Of a DNA stretch of 10,461 nucleotides, positions 6,971 to 10,461 are shown piece after piece. The first letter of the stretch is position 1. The number at the start of each line of letters is the position of its first letter. The position numbers were made by a program, and so were the translations under genes. The notes beneath the pieces were generated by a model, which searched no databases, was not told the DNA's origin, and saw nothing but the letters and a program-made list of their open reading frames with translations. The stretch comes from Alphaproteobacteria bacterium (GTDB taxonomy: Bacteria; Pseudomonadota; Alphaproteobacteria; Sphingomonadales; Sphingomonadaceae): assembly GCA_020249025.1 (NCBI GenBank), contig JADCGM010000382.1, positions 1 through 10,461 of the forward strand, in the 5' to 3' direction.

Positions 6971-8022
6971 GCGCCCGGCCGATCTGCGCCGCCGATCCGG
7001 CGCACGCCCGCGTCCTCTACATCGACGACGACGAGGCGCTGGCGCGGCTGACGCAGAAGGCGCTGACCCGTCACGGCTTCGCGGTCGACATCGCCCACAG
7101 CGGCGATGAGGGCCTGCGGCTCGCGGCGCGTGGCGGCTACGACATCGTCGCGCTCGACAATTACATGCCGGGGCAGGACGGGATGGCGGTTCTGGCGGCG
7201 CTGCGCCATGTGCCCGGCGCGCCCCCGGTCGTGTTCGTGACCGGTGGCGACGATGGGCGCGTGGCCGTCGCCGCGCTGAAGGCCGGCGCGGTCGACTATG
7301 TCGTCAAGGACACCGGCGAGGCCTTTTTCGACCTGCTGTGCCGGACGCTCCAGCAGGCCATCGAGGCAGCCGAGACCGACCGCGCCCGCCGCGCCGCCGA
7401 GGATGCGCTGCGCATCGCCCACGACCGCGCGCAGCTGATGCTGCGCGAGGTCAATCACCGGGTCGCCAACAGCCTCGCACTCGTCTCCTCGCTTGTCGCG
7501 CTGCAGTCGCGCACGCTCGCCGACGGCGCGGCCCGGCAGGCGCTGGAGGAGACGCAGTCGCGGATCGCCGCGATCGCGCAGGTCCACCAGCGGCTCTATA
7601 CTTCCCCCGATGTCGCCTCGGTCGATCTCGACGCCTATCTGCGCGGCCTGACGGAGGAGCTGGAAACGGCGATGCGCGCCGCCGGGCGCGGCGCGTCGAT
7701 TCGCCTCGATCTCGAACCGGTGCGCGTGCCGACCGACAAGGCGGTGCCGATCGGCGTGATCGTCACGGAACTCGTCACCAACGCCTTCAAATACGCCTAT
7801 GCGCCGGGCTCGACCGGCGAAGTGCGGGTGACGCTGCGCCGGCATAAGGCGCAGGGACTCCGGCTCGAAGTCACCGATGACGGCGTCGGGCTCGGCGGCG
7901 AAACCAAGGGCACCGGGCTCGGCTCGCGCATCGTCCGCGCGATGGCGTCGACACTGAATGCGCCCGTCACCGTCGATCCCACCCATCGCGGCACGCGCGT
8001 CACGCTCGACCTCGCCGTCTAG
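6967..8022 (+). CDS. Hybrid response regulator kinase: REC plus HisKA_2-type histidine kinase (PakF-like candidate)
   Basis: A 351-residue cytosolic protein with a receiver domain in place of a sensor. The REC domain (~14-130) has acidic Asp20-22, phosphoacceptor Asp64 (LDNYMPGQDG), Thr92 and Lys114. A helical connector (~131-155) leads to a HisKA_2 phosphoacceptor region, REVNHRVANSL, with His164, followed by VSSLVALQSR. The ATPase domain has an N box (ELVTNAFKYAY, Asn272), G1 (DDGVG, 304-308) and a short G2 (GTGLGS, 315-320), the compact form typical of HisKA_2/HWE kinases. Such kinases phosphorylate PhyR in the alphaproteobacterial general stress response. PakF of Sphingomonas melonis Fr1 has this REC-kinase layout, lacks a sensor and is encoded with a partner kinase. 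The GTG start at 6967 overlaps the upstream stop (GTGA) and has GGAG at 6955-6958, 8 bases away. PhyR, NepR and EcfG genes are not in the window, so the target is inferred. Confidence 0.92.
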   Translation: MSARPICAADPAHARVLYIDDDEALARLTQKALTRHGFAVDIAHSGDEGLRLAARGGYDIVALDNYMPGQDGMAVLAALRHVPGAPPVVFVTGGDDGRVAVAALKAGAVDYVVKDTGEAFFDLLCRTLQQAIEAAETDRARRAAEDALRIAHDRAQLMLREVNHRVANSLALVSSLVALQSRTLADGAARQALEETQSRIAAIAQVHQRLYTSPDVASVDLDAYLRGLTEELETAMRAAGRGASIRLDLEPVRVPTDKAVPIGVIVTELVTNAFKYAYAPGSTGEVRVTLRRHKAQGLRLEVTDDGVGLGGETKGTGLGSRIVRAMASTLNAPVTVDPTHRGTRVTLDLAV

Positions 8023-8044
8023 CCCCTCATTCTCGCCACTCGCC

Positions 8045-8063
8045 AAGCCCGCCGTTGCGGCTT
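8045..8063 (+). terminator. Possible hairpin after the kinase operon
   Basis: AAGCC-(C)-GC (8045-8052) can pair with GCGGCTT (8057-8063) over the loop CGTT, giving seven base pairs with one bulged C. It lies 22 bases after the REC-kinase stop and is followed by AATCTCT rather than a T-run. It is a modest candidate for the end of the three-gene operon. Confidence 0.3.
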
Positions 8064-8107
8064 AATCTCTGTCGCGCCATGACTATTTATCTCACACAGG
8101 CCGCGCG
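8061..8107 (+). promoter_or_regulatory. AT-richer leader of the racemase gene with a 10-codon mini-ORF
   Basis: This is the least GC-rich stretch near any start codon in the window (TTAATCT, GACTATTTATCTCACA), so a promoter for the downstream genes is plausible, but no well-spaced -35/-10 pair can be assigned. An ATG at 8079 opens a mini-ORF reading MTIYLTQAAR, whose TGA (8109-8111) overlaps the racemase ATG at 8108. No good ribosome-binding site precedes the mini-ORF. Confidence 0.3.
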
Positions 8108-9238
8108 ATGAGCGGCCCCCTCGCCGGACTCCGCATCGTCGAACTCGCCGGGATCGGTCCCGGCCCGTTCTGCGGCATGATGCTCGCCGACCATGGCGCG
8201 GAGGTGATCCGCGTCGATCGGGTCGGCGCCGGGGTCAATCCGCGCGATCCGCTGCTGCGCTCGCGCCGGTCGATCGCGGTCGACATGAAGTCGGCGGACG
8301 GCGTGGCGGTGATCCGCGATCTCTGCCGTTCGGCCGACGGCCTCATCGAGGGTTTCCGCCCCGGCGTCACCGAACGCCTCGGCCTCGGCCCCGACATGCT
8401 GCTCGCCGACAATCCCAAGCTCGTCTACGGCCGCATGACCGGCTGGGGCCAGACCGGGCCCTATGCCGCCGCTGCCGGCCACGACATCAACTACATCGCG
8501 CTATCGGGCGCGCTCCACACCTATGGCCGGGCCGGCGAGAAGCCGACCCCGCCGATCAACATGATCGGCGATTTCGGTGGCGGCGGCATGATGCTCGCCT
8601 TCGGCATGGTCTCGGCGATGCTCGCGGCGAAGACCACCGGCAAGGGCCAGGTGATCGACTGCGCGATGACCGACGGTTCGGCGGCGCTGATGGCGATGAT
8701 CTGGGGCTTCCGCGCCATGGGCATCTGGGCCGATGAGCGCGGCGTCAACATGCTCGATACCGGCGCGCACTTCTACGACACCTATGAATGCGCCGACGGC
8801 AAATATGTCTCGATTGGCTCGATCGAGCCGCAGTTCTATGCGCTGCTGAGAAAGCTCACCGGCCTCGACGCCGATCCCGACTTCGATGCGCAGATGGACC
8901 GCAATTCCTGGGGGCCGCTCAAGGCCAAGCTCACGGCGCTGTTCAAGACCAAGTCCCGCGACGAATGGTGCGCGATCATGGAGACGACCGACGTCTGCTT
9001 CGCGCCGGTGCTGTCGATGGGCGAGGCCCCCTCGCATCCGCACAATGTCGCGCGCGGCACCTTCGTCGAGGTCGGCGGCCATGTGCAGCCGGCGCCCGCG
9101 CCGCGCTATTCGGCGACCGCGACGGCCGCTCCCCGCGTCCCGCCCGCGACCGGCGCGGACACCGACACGCTGCTCGGCGGCCTCGGCTACGACGCGGGCC
9201 GGATCGCGGCGCTGAAGGCGGCCGGGGCGATCGGCTAA
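8108..9238 (+). CDS. CaiB/BaiF CoA-transferase family protein, alpha-methylacyl-CoA racemase-like
   Basis: A 376-residue family III CoA-transferase-fold enzyme. The N-terminal LAGLRIVELAGIGPGPFCGMMLADHGAEVIRVD and the RSRRSIAVDMKS segment are family hallmarks. Residues matching the catalytic set of mycobacterial methylacyl-CoA racemase (His126, Asp156, Glu241) are seen one position earlier: His125 in GHDINYIALSGAL, Asp155 in IGDFGGGGM and Glu240 in SIEPQFY. This favours a racemase, which interconverts the 2R and 2S methyl-branched acyl-CoAs before beta-oxidation, over a formyl-CoA-type transferase. Length is normal for the family. The ATG at 8108 is supported by the N-terminal alignment, although only a weak CAGG precedes it. 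The stop TAA shares its last base with the ATG of the next gene. Substrate (fatty acid, sterol or isoprenoid side chain, xenobiotic) cannot be told from the sequence. Confidence 0.9.
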   Translation: MSGPLAGLRIVELAGIGPGPFCGMMLADHGAEVIRVDRVGAGVNPRDPLLRSRRSIAVDMKSADGVAVIRDLCRSADGLIEGFRPGVTERLGLGPDMLLADNPKLVYGRMTGWGQTGPYAAAAGHDINYIALSGALHTYGRAGEKPTPPINMIGDFGGGGMMLAFGMVSAMLAAKTTGKGQVIDCAMTDGSAALMAMIWGFRAMGIWADERGVNMLDTGAHFYDTYECADGKYVSIGSIEPQFYALLRKLTGLDADPDFDAQMDRNSWGPLKAKLTALFKTKSRDEWCAIMETTDVCFAPVLSMGEAPSHPHNVARGTFVEVGGHVQPAPAPRYSATATAAPRVPPATGADTDTLLGGLGYDAGRIAALKAAGAIG

Positions 9239-10365
9239 TGTTCGCGCGCGCGCTGCCTGCTCTGCTGGCGGCGGCGCTGATCGCCACCCCGGCGCTGGCG
9301 CAGGGGCGGCCCAAGCCGCAGCCGATCGACGACCCCGCGCGTCTCGTCCGCATGGGCGAGACCATGGCGGCGCGCGGCCAGCTCGATCAGGCGCTGGCGT
9401 TGTTCGACCGGGCGCTGGTGCGCGATCCGCGCAACGTGGATGCGCTGCGGGCGGCGGGCGCGGCGGCGCTGGAGCGCGGCGACGGCGTCCGCGCCTTCGG
9501 CTATTTCGCGGCGTGGGCGACACAGGCCCGCGACGAGCCGCTGCCCCTGCTCGGGATGGGCGCGGCGCTGGTGCTGCGGCAGGAGCCGCAGGAGGCGCTC
9601 GCCGTCCTCGCCCGCGCTCTGGATCGCAAAGCGCCGCTGGCCGCGGTTGCGCGCTGGGAGGGGGTGGCGCTCGATCTGCTCGGCCGCTCCCAGGATGCGC
9701 AGCTGGCCTTCAGCCATGCGCTCGGCAGCGCGCCCGCCGACACCGACATCATCCAGCATTTCGCGCTGTCGCTGGCGATCACCGGGGACCGCGCCGCCGC
9801 GCTGCAGCTGCTCGGCAAGATCGAGGAGGCCCCGAAGGAGACCGTGCCCGACATCCGGCGGACGCTGGCGATGGTCTATGCGCTGACCGGCGACGTGCGC
9901 GAGGCCAGCGCCATCCTTGCCGGCCTGCCCGCCGCCGAGCGCGAGACGATGACCGCCCTGCTCGTCCGGGTTCCCGATCTCGGCGGGCCCGACAAGGCGC
10001 TGGTCGCGCATCTCGGCCGGCTGCCGGCGGCGCTGCTGGCGGCGGCGGCGGCGTCGACACCGGCTTCGCCCCCGCCCCTGCCGGCTGCCGCCGCCGAGCC
10101 CGGGTCCGCGCCGCAGATCTGGGTGCAGCTCGGCGCCTCCGGAAATCGCGCCGCCCTGGCCGGCGCCTGGGCGCGGCTGAAAGCCCATCCCCGGCTCGCA
10201 GGTCTCGCACCCTTCATTCAAAAGGCGCCGCATACCAACCGCCTGCTCGCCGGGCCAATGCCGACGCCGCAGGCCGCGGAGACGGTGGTCCGGGCGCTGA
10301 AGGCAAGTGGAATCGATGCCATCGTTGCGCGAACTCCCAAGGGAGCCGATATTTCGGGGCTATGA
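9238..10365 (+). CDS. Exported TPR-repeat protein with C-terminal SPOR domain
   Basis: A 375-residue protein. The start was placed at the ATG at 9238 because it gives a clean signal peptide (MFARALPALLAAALIATPAL, cleavage after Ala21 in ALAQ) and overlaps the racemase stop by one base (TAATG). The same frame stays open further upstream only as an Arg-rich shadow inside the racemase gene. Residues ~34-230 form TPR-like helical pairs (for example GQLDQALALFDRALVRDPRN at 47-66, then repeats near 100-130, 140-165, 172-195 and 205-230). A Pro/Ala-rich linker (266-290) leads to a SPOR domain (~292-366, IWVQLGASGNRAALAGAW to IDAIVARTP). SPOR domains bind denuded glycan strands of septal peptidoglycan, so this is likely a periplasmic cell-envelope or division-related protein; the TPRs would hold a partner. 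The exact role is unknown. Confidence 0.88.
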   Translation: MFARALPALLAAALIATPALAQGRPKPQPIDDPARLVRMGETMAARGQLDQALALFDRALVRDPRNVDALRAAGAAALERGDGVRAFGYFAAWATQARDEPLPLLGMGAALVLRQEPQEALAVLARALDRKAPLAAVARWEGVALDLLGRSQDAQLAFSHALGSAPADTDIIQHFALSLAITGDRAAALQLLGKIEEAPKETVPDIRRTLAMVYALTGDVREASAILAGLPAAERETMTALLVRVPDLGGPDKALVAHLGRLPAALLAAAAASTPASPPPLPAAAAEPGSAPQIWVQLGASGNRAALAGAWARLKAHPRLAGLAPFIQKAPHTNRLLAGPMPTPQAAETVVRALKASGIDAIVARTPKGADISGL

Positions 10366-10461
10366 GCCCACTCGCCCCCTTCGCGACGGATCCCGCCAAG
10401 AGCCGCGGCCGCCGCCGCAGACGCTCGAACGGGGATGGGGCTCCGCATGCCGCCGCTCCGC
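10362..10461 (+). CDS. Start of a dGTP triphosphohydrolase-like gene (5' end only)
   Basis: An ATG at 10362 overlaps the TPR-SPOR stop (ATGA), and the frame stays open for 33 codons to the window edge. It begins MSPLAPFATDPAKSRGR. The AxxPAxSRGR-type start resembles the N-terminus of alphaproteobacterial deoxyguanosinetriphosphate triphosphohydrolase-like proteins, which hydrolyse dNTPs to nucleosides and triphosphate. The catalytic HD motifs would lie downstream and cannot be seen. The following RRRRRSNGDGAPHAAAP stretch is more basic than expected. The call rests on a short recognised N-terminus plus the coupled overlap. Confidence 0.5.
   Translation, partial: MSPLAPFATDPAKSRGRRRRRSNGDGAPHAAAP

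Noticed and set aside
6892..8046. 384-codon minus-strand open frame opposite the REC-kinase
   Set aside because: Composition is typical of an antisense shadow (repeated DxD, RR, AG patterns); the + strand gene has every REC and kinase motif.
8788..9237. Possible 150-codon N-terminal extension of the TPR-SPOR gene
   Set aside because: It lies wholly inside the racemase gene, is Arg-rich and would bury the clear signal peptide that begins at the ATG at 9238.
8108..9238. Formyl-CoA or carnitine CoA-transferase as the specific function
   Set aside because: The His125/Asp155/Glu240 pattern fits methylacyl-CoA racemases better; a transferase cannot be fully excluded.

Overview
The window looks like chromosomal DNA of a high-GC alphaproteobacterium, most likely a sphingomonad (Sphingomonas/Rhizorhabdus/Sphingobium type). 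This rests on the strongly G/C-biased third codon positions, the HisKA_2/HWE-type kinase carrying a receiver domain, the EcfG-like promoter and the flavour of the gene families. The genus is an inference. All real genes lie on the + strand. The long minus-strand open frames are shadows of high-GC coding sequence.

Region 1 (1-4734) is a type Vb (two-partner) secretion pair. It holds the 3' part of a very large repeat adhesin built from YDG and MBG-type beta-sandwich repeats, followed 5 bases after its stop by its TpsB/FhaC-like outer-membrane transporter. The adhesin start lies upstream of the window. Its last ~30 codons look as if they are read in the wrong frame.

Region 2 (4735-8022) is a gap of about 200 bases followed by three signalling genes with 4-base start/stop overlaps (ATGA, GTGA). 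These are a soluble PAS-PAS histidine kinase, a single-domain CheY/Rcp1-like response regulator, and a protein with an N-terminal receiver domain fused to a HisKA_2-type kinase. The gap carries an exact match to the alphaproteobacterial general-stress sigma factor (EcfG) promoter pattern, GGAAC-N17-CGTT. Organisation and domains resemble the KipF/PakF two-tier kinase system of the Sphingomonas general stress response, here with an extra single-domain regulator between the kinases. This is the most interesting system in the window.

Region 3 (8023-10461) starts with a short, less GC-rich gap. It then has a CaiB/BaiF-fold acyl-CoA racemase-like enzyme with its catalytic His/Asp/Glu in the expected places, an exported TPR-SPOR protein starting within the racemase stop codon, and the first 33 codons of a gene that resembles a dGTP triphosphohydrolase-like protein. 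The three genes are chained by 1-4 base overlaps and are probably co-transcribed.

No tRNA, rRNA, CRISPR array, transposase or insertion sequence was recognised.
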